Notes under the pieces: model-generated
Databases searched by the model: none
What the model saw: only the letters and a program-made list of their open reading frames with translations
Told to the model about the DNA's origin: nothing
Program-made: the position numbers and the translations under genes
Origin: Streptomyces sp. CG1
GTDB lineage: Bacteria; Actinomycetota; Actinomycetes; Streptomycetales; Streptomycetaceae
NCBI RefSeq assembly: GCF_041080625.1
Contig: NZ_CP163518.1
Location: 3,534,001-3,598,000 of the forward strand
Direction: 5' to 3'
Length of the DNA stretch: 64,000 bases
Shown here: positions 16,906 through 25,095 of the stretch, piece after piece
Layout of the letters: each line of letters starts with the position of its first letter
How positions within the stretch are numbered: position 1 is the first letter of the stretch

Positions 16906-17684
16906 GCCAGCCACTGCTGGTACGCCAGGTTCGCCACCAGCGCGAAGACGACCGTCAGCAGGACGACCCGGACGAAACCGCTGCCCTTTTTGAGCGCGGT
17001 GCGGGCGCCGAGGGTGCCGCCCACGAGGTTGAAGACGGCCAGCAGGGCCGCCAGTTTCCACAGGACCGTGCCCTGCCAGGCGAACATCGCGAGGGCGCCC
17101 GCGTTGGTGCAGCAGTTGACGATCTTCGCGGTGGCGGAGGCGGTGACCAGGTCGAGGCGGAGCAGCGCGGTGAGCGCGAGGACCAGGAAGGTCCCGGTGC
17201 CGGGGCCGATCAGGCCGTCGTAGCAGCCGATGCCCAGCCCGGCCAGGCCGATCGCGGCGAGCCGCTGGCGGCGAGTGGCCGGGCCGGCCGCCGGCGCCGT
17301 GCCGAAGGCCGGGCGCAGGATCACGAAGGCGGCGACCCCGACCAGCACCACCATGATCACCGGCTTGAGGACGTCCGTGCTCATCCCGGCCGCGAAGAAG
17401 GCACCGGCCGAGGACCCGGCGAGCGCGGCGAGCCCGATGCGCACGGCCATGCCGACGTCCACCGGCGCCTTGCGGACGTAGGTCACGGCCGCGCCGCTGG
17501 TGCCGACGATGGCGACGGCCTTGTTGGTGCCGAGCGCCCACGCCGCCGGGGTGGCCGCCGGCAGCCCGAGCAGCAGGGCCGGCAGAAGCAGCAGCCCGCC
17601 CCCGCCGACCACCGCGTCGATCCACCCCGCCGCGAGGGAGGCCAGGCACAGCAGGGCTACGACGGTCACGGGTATGTCGGGCAT
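16902..17684 (-). CDS. TSUP-family (TauE/SafE) membrane permease
   Basis: 260 residues, about eight membrane segments. Both family half-repeats show: AGWIDAVVGGGGLLLLPALLL near the N-terminus and GCYDGLIGPGTGTFLVLAL in the middle. TSUP proteins carry sulfite, sulfonates or other organic anions; the substrate cannot be told here, and its place next to the nitrite reductase operon is not proof of nitrite transport. Transcribed away from the nirB operon. Confidence 0.88.
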   Translation of the reverse strand: MPDIPVTVVALLCLASLAAGWIDAVVGGGGLLLLPALLLGLPAATPAAWALGTNKAVAIVGTSGAAVTYVRKAPVDVGMAVRIGLAALAGSSAGAFFAAGMSTDVLKPVIMVVLVGVAAFVILRPAFGTAPAAGPATRRQRLAAIGLAGLGIGCYDGLIGPGTGTFLVLALTALLRLDLVTASATAKIVNCCTNAGALAMFAWQGTVLWKLAALLAVFNLVGGTLGARTALKKGSGFVRVVLLTVVFALVANLAYQQWLA

Positions 17685-17765
17685 GATCGCGACCCTAACC
17701 TCACAGCCCTCCCCGGCACGGCCGCGGGACCCTCACACCTGAGGCCCGCCCCCGCTGAGGGCAGC

Positions 17766-17781
17766 GTTCCTCACGGGAAAC
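17766..17781 (+). promoter_or_regulatory. Candidate GlnR box upstream of the nirB operon
   Basis: GTTCC-TCACGG-GAAAC fits the GlnR pattern gTnAC-n6-GaAAC at nine of its ten fixed or preferred positions, and a separate GTAAC lies 19 bp further on (17800-17804). It is 45 bp before the first gene of the FAD reductase-nirB-nirD operon. GlnR control of nirB is established in S. coelicolor; this exact site is my inference. Confidence 0.5.
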
Positions 17782-17826
17782 AGACGTGATGCGACCGGGT
17801 AACGTCCGCGCCGCACGCTCAAGGGC

Positions 17827-19041
17827 ATGACCTCGAATACGCGTGTGGTGGTGATCGGCGCCGGCCTCGCGGGCGTACGGCTCGCCCGGCGGCTCGGCGA
17901 GCTGGGCACGCCCGCGCTGCTCGTCGGCGAGGAGGAGCACCCGCCGTACAACCGGGTGCTGCTCGCCGAGGTGCTGGCCGGGCGGTACGCGCCGGAGGTG
18001 ATCTCCCTGCCGGCGCCGGGCGGCCTGCTGCGCGCCCGGGTCACCGGTGTCGACCGGGCCGCCCGCACCGTCGAGTGCGCGGACGGCACCTCGATCGCAT
18101 ACGACACGCTGGTCCTGGCCACCGGCTCCAACCCGGTGCTGCCGCCCCTGCGCGGTCTGTTCACTGCCGATCACCAACTCCCCGAGGGCGTCCACGCGTT
18201 CCGCACCATGGACGACTGCCTGGGCCTCGCCAAGGCGGTGCGGCCGGGTGTGCGGGCGGTCGTCGTCGGGGGCGGGCTGCTCGGTGTGTCCGCCGCCCGC
18301 GCGCTCGCCGAGCGCGGTGCGCAGGTGGTCCTCGCCCAGCAGGCCGAGCGGCTCATGGAACGCCAGCTCGACCCGGACGCCTCCCGGCTGGTGCTGCGGC
18401 ACCTCACCGACCTGGGCATCGAGGTGCACACCGAGTGCCGGGTGCGGGACGTGCGCTGTGTCGCGGGCGCGGCCCGCTCGGTGGAACTGGCCGACGGATA
18501 CGCTCTGGACGCCGACCTCGTCGTGCTCGCCTGTGGGGTGCGCCCGCGCACCGGACTCGCCGAACAGGCCGGTCTCGCCGTCCACCACGGCATCCTCGTC
18601 GACGACGCACTGCGCACCTCCGACCCGCACATCCACGCCGTCGGCGACTGCGTCCAGCACGACGGCACGGTCTACGGCCTGGCCGTGCCCGCGCTCGAAC
18701 AGGCCGACGCACTCGCCGAGTTGCTCGCGGGAGACACCGAGGCGCGCTATCGCGGCACCCGTTCCCTGACCAGGCTGACCCTCACCGGCCCGGGCTCCCC
18801 CTTCGACCTGGCCGCCTTCGGCGAGACCGAGGCGCGCCCCGGCGACGACGTCGTGCGGCTCGCCGACGCCACCCGCGGCACCTACCGCAAGGTCGTCGTC
18901 CGCGACGACCGCCTGGTCGGCGGGGTGCTCGTCGGCGAACTCGGCACCGTCGGCGCGCTCGCCCGCGCCTGGGAGGGAGCAGAGCCGCTCCCCGGCGACG
19001 GGCCCCTGCTCCACCTGCTCACCCACGATGGAGGCTCCTGA
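17827..19041 (+). CDS. NirB-like FAD/NAD(P)H oxidoreductase of the nitrate pathway
   Basis: 404-residue flavoprotein resembling the N-terminal reductase half of NirB: FAD site VVVIGAGLAGVRLARRL, NAD(P)H site VVVGGGLLGVSAARAL, EEEHPPYNRVLLAEVLAGR and TSDPHIHAVGDC. It lacks the [2Fe-2S], siroheme and iron-sulfur domains of full NirB. It overlaps the nirB start by one base (TGATG), so the two are translationally coupled. Because NasA has no diaphorase subunit, this protein is a reasonable NADH-dependent electron donor to NasA (NasB-like role), by inference. Confidence 0.85.
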   Translation: MTSNTRVVVIGAGLAGVRLARRLGELGTPALLVGEEEHPPYNRVLLAEVLAGRYAPEVISLPAPGGLLRARVTGVDRAARTVECADGTSIAYDTLVLATGSNPVLPPLRGLFTADHQLPEGVHAFRTMDDCLGLAKAVRPGVRAVVVGGGLLGVSAARALAERGAQVVLAQQAERLMERQLDPDASRLVLRHLTDLGIEVHTECRVRDVRCVAGAARSVELADGYALDADLVVLACGVRPRTGLAEQAGLAVHHGILVDDALRTSDPHIHAVGDCVQHDGTVYGLAVPALEQADALAELLAGDTEARYRGTRSLTRLTLTGPGSPFDLAAFGETEARPGDDVVRLADATRGTYRKVVVRDDRLVGGVLVGELGTVGALARAWEGAEPLPGDGPLLHLLTHDGGS

Positions 19042-21659
19042 TGACCACCGCCCCGGGGGCCACCCCCACGATCGTGCTCGTCGGCCACGGCATGGTCGGC
19101 CAGCGCTTCCTCGAAGCGCTCGCCGAGCGCGGCCTGACCGCCACGCACCGCGTGGTCGTACTCTGCGAGGAGCCGCGTCCGGCCTACGACCGCGTCGCCC
19201 TCACCTCGTACTTCTCGGGCCGGACGCCCGAGGACCTCTCCCTGACGGACGGGGAGTTCATCGCTCTGCACGGCATCGAGCTGTACGTCGGCGACCCGGC
19301 GGAGACGATCGACCGCGAGGCGAGGAAGGTCACGGCCAGGTCGGGCCAGATCTTCGAGTACGACGTCCTCGTGCTCGCCACCGGCTCGTACCCCTTCGTG
19401 CCCCCGGTCCCGAACAAGGACGCGGTCGGCTGCTTCGTCTACCGGACCATCGAGGACCTCCTCGCGATCGAGGAGTACGCGAAGTCGAAGGCGACGACCG
19501 GTGCCGTGGTCGGCGGCGGTCTGCTCGGCCTGGAGGCGGCCGGTGCGCTGAAGGGGCTCGGACTCACCTCGCACATCGTGGAGTTCGCGCCCCGCCTGAT
19601 GCCCGTGCAGGTCGACGAGGGCGGTGGCGCGGCGCTCCTGCGCACCATCGAGGACATGGGCCTGAGCGTCCACACCGGCGTCGGCACCCAGGAGATCGTC
19701 ACGGACGACTCGGGTGCCGTCACCGGCATGAAGCTGTCCGACGGCTCCGAACTCGCCACGGACCTGGTGGTGTTCAGCGCCGGTGTCCGCCCCCGTGACC
19801 AGCTGGCCCGCGACTGCGGTCTGACGGTCGGCGAGCGCGGTGGCATCACCGTCGACGAGCAGTGCCGTACCGTCTCCGACCCGCACGTCTTCGCGATCGG
19901 CGAGTGCGCGCTGGCCGCCGACGGCCGGGTGTACGGCCTGGTGGCGCCCGGTTACGAGCAGGCGGAGACGGCCGCGGCCACCATCGCCGCGGACGAGACC
20001 GAGCAGTTGACGTTCACCGGCGCCGATCTGTCCACCAAGCTGAAGCTGCTCGGCGTCGACGTCGCCTCCTTCGGCGACGCGCACGGCACCACCGAGGACT
20101 GCCTGGACGTCGTCTACTCCGACTCCCGCGCCGGCCTGTACAAGAAGCTGGTCATCGGCCGCGACGGGACGCTGCTCGGCGGCATCCTGGTCGGCGACGC
20201 GGAGGCGTACGGCACCCTGCGCGCGCTGACCGGTTCGGTGCCCCCCATCTCCCCCGAGTCGCTCGTCCTGCCCGCCGGAGCGGACTCGGGGGCCCAGCTC
20301 GGCCCGTCCGCGCTGCCGGACGAGGCGGTCATCTGCTCCTGCCACAACGTCAGCAAGGGCACGATCCGCGGCGCGGTCACGGAGCACTCCTGCACGACCG
20401 TGCCCGAGGTGAAGAAGTGCACCAAGGCCGGTACCGGCTGCGGCAGCTGCGTCAAGGTGCTCGGCCAACTCGTCAACGCCGAGCTGGAGGCGTCCGGCGT
20501 CGAGGTCGACAAGGGCCTGTGCGGCTGCTTCTCGCAGACCCGCGAGGAGCTGTACGAGATCGTCCTCGCCCTGCGCGTCACCAGCCACCGGGATCTGCTC
20601 GACCGGTACGGCCGCGAGGACGCCCGGGGCGGCGACGGCTGCGAGACCTGCAAGCCGGCCGTCGGCTCGATCATCGCCTCCCTCGCCCCGACGATCGGCG
20701 CGAGCGGCTATGTCCTGGACGGCGAGCAGGCGGCCCTGCAGGACACCAACGACCACTTCCTCGCCAACCTGCAGAAGAACGGCTCGTACTCGGTCGTACC
20801 GCGCATCCCCGGCGGCGAGATCGCGCCCGAGAAGCTGATCGTGATCGGCGAGATCGCCCGGGACTTCGGGCTCTACACGAAGATCACCGGCGGCCAGCGG
20901 ATCGACATGTTCGGCGCCCGGGTCGAACAGCTCCCGTTGATCTGGGCCCGGTTGGTGGACGCCGGCTTCGAGTCGGGGCACGCCTACGGCAAGGCGCTGC
21001 GCACCGTGAAGTCCTGCGTCGGCTCCACCTGGTGCCGGTACGGCGTGCAGGACTCGGTCCGGATGGCGATCGACCTGGAGCTGCGCTACCGGGGCCTGAG
21101 GTCGCCGCACAAGCTGAAGTCGGCGGTCTCCGGCTGCCAGCGCGAGTGCGCCGAGGCCCAGTCGAAGGACTTCGGCGTGATCGCCACGGCCAACGGCTGG
21201 AACCTGTACGTCGGCGGCAACGGCGGCGCCACCCCGCGCCACGCGGACCTGCTGGCCCAGGATCTGTCGGACGCCGAACTGGTCCGCCTCATCGACCGTT
21301 TCCTGATGTTCTACATCCGCACCGCCGACCGCCTGGAGCGCACCAGCGTGTGGCTCGAGCGGATCCCCGGCGGCCTGGACCACGTACGGGACGTGGTGGT
21401 GCACGACTCGCTCGGCATCTGCGACGAGCTGGAGCAGCTGATGCGGGCGCATGTCGCCCACTACCGCGACGAGTGGGCGGAGACCGTCAACGACCCCGAG
21501 AAGCTGTCCCGGTTCGTGTCCTTCGTGAACGCGCCGGACACCCCGGACCCGGTCGTCGCCTTCGTCCCCGAGCGCGACCAGATCAAGCCCGACCTGCCGC
21601 TGCTGTCCATCGGTCTGCGGCCCGCCGACGACGCCCTGGAAGGAAGCGCCCAGCGATGA
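19041..21659 (+). CDS. nirB: Assimilatory nitrite reductase, large subunit NirB
   Basis: Reduces nitrite to ammonium with NADH. 872 residues. Domains in order: FAD/NAD(P)H reductase (IVLVGHGMVGQRFLEAL, AVVGGGLLGLEAAGAL), BFD-like [2Fe-2S] domain (CSCHNVSKGTIRGAV, CGSCVKVLG) near residues 430-490, a second CGCF/CETC segment, then the sulfite/nitrite reductase ferredoxin-like and siroheme domains. Siroheme and [4Fe-4S] ligands are CVGSTWC and GCQREC near residues 655 and 695. Overlaps the preceding FAD reductase by one base and nirD by four. Confidence 0.96.
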   Translation: MTTAPGATPTIVLVGHGMVGQRFLEALAERGLTATHRVVVLCEEPRPAYDRVALTSYFSGRTPEDLSLTDGEFIALHGIELYVGDPAETIDREARKVTARSGQIFEYDVLVLATGSYPFVPPVPNKDAVGCFVYRTIEDLLAIEEYAKSKATTGAVVGGGLLGLEAAGALKGLGLTSHIVEFAPRLMPVQVDEGGGAALLRTIEDMGLSVHTGVGTQEIVTDDSGAVTGMKLSDGSELATDLVVFSAGVRPRDQLARDCGLTVGERGGITVDEQCRTVSDPHVFAIGECALAADGRVYGLVAPGYEQAETAAATIAADETEQLTFTGADLSTKLKLLGVDVASFGDAHGTTEDCLDVVYSDSRAGLYKKLVIGRDGTLLGGILVGDAEAYGTLRALTGSVPPISPESLVLPAGADSGAQLGPSALPDEAVICSCHNVSKGTIRGAVTEHSCTTVPEVKKCTKAGTGCGSCVKVLGQLVNAELEASGVEVDKGLCGCFSQTREELYEIVLALRVTSHRDLLDRYGREDARGGDGCETCKPAVGSIIASLAPTIGASGYVLDGEQAALQDTNDHFLANLQKNGSYSVVPRIPGGEIAPEKLIVIGEIARDFGLYTKITGGQRIDMFGARVEQLPLIWARLVDAGFESGHAYGKALRTVKSCVGSTWCRYGVQDSVRMAIDLELRYRGLRSPHKLKSAVSGCQRECAEAQSKDFGVIATANGWNLYVGGNGGATPRHADLLAQDLSDAELVRLIDRFLMFYIRTADRLERTSVWLERIPGGLDHVRDVVVHDSLGICDELEQLMRAHVAHYRDEWAETVNDPEKLSRFVSFVNAPDTPDPVVAFVPERDQIKPDLPLLSIGLRPADDALEGSAQR

Positions 21660-22006
21660 CCCTGGCTCTCGAGACCACGGATCTGAAAGTCCAGCTCCGG
21701 CTCACCGAAGGCTGGTTCACGGCCTGCGACCTGAGCGCCCTTGTGCCGGGCCGTGGAGTGGCCGCCCTGCTGCCGGACGGCCGGCAGGTCGCCCTCTTCC
21801 GCGACCGCGCCGACCGCCTGTACGCCGTCGACAACCGCGACCCCTTCACCGGTGCGGCCGTCCTCTCCCGCGGCCTGACCGGCACCCACCAGGACCGCCC
21901 GTTCGTCGCCTCGCCCCTGCTGAAGCAGCGCTTCGACCTGATCAGCGGGGAGTGCCTGGACGACGGGGCGGTACGGGTGGCGGCGTACGAGGTGCGCACT
22001 GTCTGA
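21656..22006 (+). CDS. nirD: Nitrite reductase small subunit NirD
   Basis: 116 residues, Rieske-like fold of the NirD type: FTACDLSALVPGRGVAALLPDGRQVALF, AVDNRDPFTGAAVLSRG and FDLISGECLDDGAVRVAAYEV. The Rieske Cys-His cluster ligands are absent, as is normal for NirD. It starts with ATG inside the last codons of nirB (ATGA overlap). Confidence 0.95.
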   Translation: MTLALETTDLKVQLRLTEGWFTACDLSALVPGRGVAALLPDGRQVALFRDRADRLYAVDNRDPFTGAAVLSRGLTGTHQDRPFVASPLLKQRFDLISGECLDDGAVRVAAYEVRTV

Positions 22007-22017
22007 CCCTTGCTTGA

Positions 22018-22035
22018 CTGATCGTTCCAGAAAAA
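22018..22035 (+). promoter_or_regulatory. Operator upstream of the TetR gene
   Basis: GATCGTTCCAGAAAA (22020-22034) matches a box at 22681-22695 with one base difference (GATCGTTCTAGAAAA). It lies 16 bp before the GTG start of the TetR gene, in the position of a self-repression site. Confidence 0.6.
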
Positions 22036-22050
22036 CCTAGGCTGCGATAC

Positions 22051-22635
22051 GTGGCCAGGACCAAGGAATTCGATCCGGACGCCGCGCTGCAGTCGGCCCT
22101 GGAGCTGTTCTGGCGGCGCGGCTACGAGGCGACGTCGATGGCCGACCTGGTGGAGCACCTGGGCATCGGCAGGGCGAGCCTGTACGCGACCTTCGGGAGC
22201 AAGCACGAGCTGTACCTGAGGGCGCTGGACCGGTACGGACAGGCACAGAACTCCCTGCTGACCCGGGAACTGTCCCGGCCGGGACCGGTAGTGCCGGCGG
22301 TGCGCGCGGTGGTCCGGCGGTTCGCCGCCGAGGCCGCCGCCGACCCGACCCGGGAACAGGGCTGCCTGGTCACCAACACGGCGGTCGAACTGGCCCCGCA
22401 CGACCGGGCGGCCGCCCGCAGGGTGGAGCAGAGCTGGGACCACCTGGAGACCCTGCTGCACTCCGCCCTGGTCCGCGCCCGGGCTCAGGGCGAACTGGCC
22501 GCGGACCGCGATCCGCTCGCCCTCGCCCGTACGCTGCTCGTGCTGCTCCAGGGGCTGCGGGTGGTCGGCAAGGTCTCCTCGGATCCGGCCAGGGTCCGGG
22601 ACGCCGCGGAGCACGCGCTGGCGCTGCTCGACTGA
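22051..22635 (+). CDS. TetR-family regulator of the adjacent SDR
   Basis: 194 residues starting with GTG (MARTKEFDPDAALQSAL). The DNA-binding domain is SMADLVEHLGIGRASLYATFGSKHELYLRAL, and the ligand domain fits the TetR_C_16/AcrR-type group, including PTREQGCLVTNTAVELAP. It is 44 bp after nirD but has its own promoter region, so it is not part of the nitrite operon. The same 15-bp box occurs before it and before the downstream SDR. Confidence 0.92.
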   Translation: MARTKEFDPDAALQSALELFWRRGYEATSMADLVEHLGIGRASLYATFGSKHELYLRALDRYGQAQNSLLTRELSRPGPVVPAVRAVVRRFAAEAAADPTREQGCLVTNTAVELAPHDRAAARRVEQSWDHLETLLHSALVRARAQGELAADRDPLALARTLLVLLQGLRVVGKVSSDPARVRDAAEHALALLD

Positions 22636-22644
22636 GACATACGG

Positions 22645-22667
22645 TCGGCGGCGCCGCTTTTTTCGCC
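22645..22667 (+). terminator. GC dyad with T-tract after TetR gene
   Basis: CGGCGGCGCCGC followed by TTTTTT immediately after the TetR stop; the dyad is short and tight but the T-tract is unusually long for this genome. Confidence 0.45.
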
Positions 22668-22676
22668 CTCATGCTG

Positions 22677-22701
22677 GACCGATCGTTCTAGAAAATCGGT
22701 C
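22677..22701 (+). promoter_or_regulatory. Operator upstream of the truncated SDR
   Basis: GACCGAT (22677-22683) pairs with ATCGGTC (22695-22701) around a central palindrome TTCTAGAA (22686-22693). This nested dyad contains the 15-bp box shared with the TetR promoter. It directly abuts the surviving SDR coding sequence. Confidence 0.65.
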
Positions 22702-23360
22702 AAGACGCCGGGCGCCGCAGGGAGCCGCTGCAGGAGACGGTGGCGCTGATCGAGACGGCGGGCGGCCAGGTGCTGGCCGTCACCGCGGACGTGACCAGCG
22801 CCGACGACCTCAGCGCCCTGGTCTCCGCGGCCGTGGACCGGTTCGGCTCCCTCGACGTGGCGGTGAACAACGCCGGCGTCATGACCAGGCGCGGGTGGCC
22901 CGCGGCGGATCTGCCCGAGGAGGACTGGCGGACGATGCTCGGCATCAACGTCACCGGCGTCCTCCTCGCCCTCCAGGCCGAGGTCGCCCGGATGCGGACC
23001 CAGCCCGGCGGCGGGGCCATCATGAACATCGCCTCCCGGATCGGCGTCCACAGCCGGCTGCGCGGCACCACCGGCTACGCCGTCACCAAGGCGGCCGTGT
23101 CGGTGCGCAGCCGCGGCGCCGCCCTGGACCACATCGCCGACGGGGTGCGCATCAACGTCGTCAGCCCCGGCCCCACGGACATGTCCTTCAAGCCCGGCGA
23201 GATCGAGGCCGACCGGGCCGCCCGGATGCGCGCCGAGGTCCCGCTCGGCCGGGTCTGTGCCGTCGAGGAGGTCGCCGCCGCCGTCCTCTACCTGGCTTCG
23301 GACGACGCGGCCTCGGTCGTCGGCACCGACCTGGTGATGGACGGCGGTTCGACGGCCTGA
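22692..23360 (+). pseudogene. SDR oxidoreductase lacking its N-terminus
   Basis: Frame open from a stop at 22689-22691 reads KIGQDAGRRREPLQETVALIE..., which matches the middle of an SDR (the GRRREPL stretch after the first beta-alpha unit). NNAGVMT, the Ser/Tyr/Lys region IASRIGVHSRLRGTTGYAVTKAAV, NVVSPGPTD and the C-terminal DGGSTA are intact. The start codon and the TGxxxGIG cofactor loop, about 35-40 residues, are absent: the operator at 22677-22701 runs straight into the body of the gene. The only start with any ribosome site is GTG 22740, which would leave an enzyme without its nucleotide loop. Confidence 0.75.
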
Positions 23361-23366
23361 CCCGGA

Positions 23367-24200
23367 TCAGTCGATCCCCGACCGCTCCACCCCGGCGACG
23401 ATCCACCGCTGGAAGCACAGGAACACCAGCAGCAGCGGCAGGACCGACACGACGGCCGCGACGAACAGTTCGTGCAGCCGGATCACCTGGGACGTCGTGA
23501 ACGACGACAGGGCCACCTGCACCGTCCAGGCGCTCTGGTCCTGCCCGATCACCAGCGGCCACAGGAAGGAGTTCCACGCGCCGAGGAACACGATCGTGCC
23601 GACCGCCGCGAACACCGGCCGCGCGTTCGGCACGACCACCAGCCAGTACGTGCGCCAGTAGCCGAGCCCGTCGACCTGCGCCGCGTCCTCCAGCTCCCGC
23701 GGGAACCCGAGGAAGTACTGCCGGAAGACGAAGCAGGCGAACGCCGAGAACAGCGTCGGGATGATCAGTCCCCGGAGCGTGGAGATCCAGCCCAGCGACG
23801 ACACCAGCACGAAGCTCGGTACGAAGGTGACGGCGGCCGGGACGAGCAGGGTGCCGAGGATGCCGTAGAAGACCTTGTTCGCGTGCCGGTACGGGATGCG
23901 GGCGAGACCGTAGCCGGCGAGGGAGGCCAGGAGCAGGGTGCCCACGGTCGTGGCGACGGCGATCAGCGCGGAGTTGAGCAGGGAGCGGGCGAAGGGAACG
24001 GACGGGTCGTCGAACAGCTCCCGGACGTTCCCCCACCTCAACTCGCCGGGAAAGAAGGTCCATTGCGGCGAGGTGATGTCCTGCTCGCTGGACAGCCCGT
24101 TGCGGACCAGTAGATAGAAGGGGATGAGGAAGAGCAGGCCGAGCGCGATCAGCAGCACCAGCCGCACGGCCCGCCCGGCCCGTACCAGGGCGTCATCCAT
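23367..24200 (-). CDS. ABC sugar transporter permease (MalG-type)
   Basis: 277 residues, six membrane segments; second permease of a carbohydrate importer. The EAA cytoplasmic loop is ELEDAAQVDGLGYWRTYWLVVVPNARP, with the conserved EDAAxVDGxG. Starts inside the upstream permease (8-bp overlap), so translation is coupled. Ends 6 bp from the convergent SDR remnant. Confidence 0.93.
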   Translation of the reverse strand: MDDALVRAGRAVRLVLLIALGLLFLIPFYLLVRNGLSSEQDITSPQWTFFPGELRWGNVRELFDDPSVPFARSLLNSALIAVATTVGTLLLASLAGYGLARIPYRHANKVFYGILGTLLVPAAVTFVPSFVLVSSLGWISTLRGLIIPTLFSAFACFVFRQYFLGFPRELEDAAQVDGLGYWRTYWLVVVPNARPVFAAVGTIVFLGAWNSFLWPLVIGQDQSAWTVQVALSSFTTSQVIRLHELFVAAVVSVLPLLLVFLCFQRWIVAGVERSGID

Positions 24201-25095
24201 CGGCGTCCGTCCTTCCCAGCCTGAACCACCGCGCCTGCCCCACCGTGACGATCGCGATGACCAGGGCGAGCATCACCGCACCCGCGCTGCCCAGCCCGAG
24301 GTTCTGCCCCTGGCCGAGCGCGGTGTAGTAGAGATAGACGAGCGGCGGCCGGGCATACGGCGGGTATCCCCTGGCATCGGACAGCAGGTTGTAGAACTCG
24401 TCGAAGGCCTGGAAGGCGTTGACGACGAGCAGCAGCACCACCGCGACCGAGGTGGCCCGCAGCTGGGGCAGCGTGATGTGCCGCAGCACCGTCCAGCCGG
24501 ACCGGGCTCCGTCCACGGCGGCCGCCTCGTACAGCACCGGGTTGATCCGCTGCAGCCCGGCGAGGAACAGGATCATGTAGAACCCGGCCTGCAGCCACAG
24601 CCGTACGGTGACGATGACCAGCCAGTACCAGGGCGGATCGGTGGTGGACAACCAGGCGACGGGATCGCCGCCGAACCAGCCGAGGACGGTGTTGGCGAGC
24701 CCGAAGCGCACCCCGTTGAAGAGCGACATCTTCCACACCAGGGCGGCGACGACGTAACTGCACGCGGCCGGCAGGAAGAAGACCGACCGGAAGAACGCGC
24801 GGGCGTACTTGAGGCGGTTGACCATCAGGGCGAGCGAGAGCGAGAAGACGTACGTGGCCGGCACGATGAAGGCGGTGAAGACGAGGAAGGTCCTCAGACT
24901 GCCGACGAACGCGTCGTCCCGCAGCATCGCCGTGTAGTTGTCCAGGCCGACGAAGTGCGTGGGCGTGACGGTGTTGTGCGCGTCGAAGAAGCTGAGGCCC
25001 ACGCTCCACAGCAGCGGAACATAGGTGAACAGCGCGAGCCCGAGCGCGAACGGCCCCACGAACACCCAGAACCAGAGGGTCCCGCGGCGCCTCAC
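24193..25095 (-). CDS. ABC sugar transporter permease (MalF-type)
   Basis: 300 residues, six membrane segments. The EAA loop is VLYEAAAVDGARSGWTVLRHITLPQLRA. It overlaps the substrate-binding protein gene by 4 bp. No ATPase gene is encoded in this operon; in Streptomyces such importers commonly share the MsiK ATPase encoded elsewhere. Confidence 0.93.
   Translation of the reverse strand: MRRRGTLWFWVFVGPFALGLALFTYVPLLWSVGLSFFDAHNTVTPTHFVGLDNYTAMLRDDAFVGSLRTFLVFTAFIVPATYVFSLSLALMVNRLKYARAFFRSVFFLPAACSYVVAALVWKMSLFNGVRFGLANTVLGWFGGDPVAWLSTTDPPWYWLVIVTVRLWLQAGFYMILFLAGLQRINPVLYEAAAVDGARSGWTVLRHITLPQLRATSVAVVLLLVVNAFQAFDEFYNLLSDARGYPPYARPPLVYLYYTALGQGQNLGLGSAGAVMLALVIAIVTVGQARWFRLGRTDADG

Noticed and set aside
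22740..22742. GTG as a genuine start of the SDR
   Set aside because: AGGAG is only 3 bases upstream and the product would lack the cofactor-binding loop that every SDR needs.
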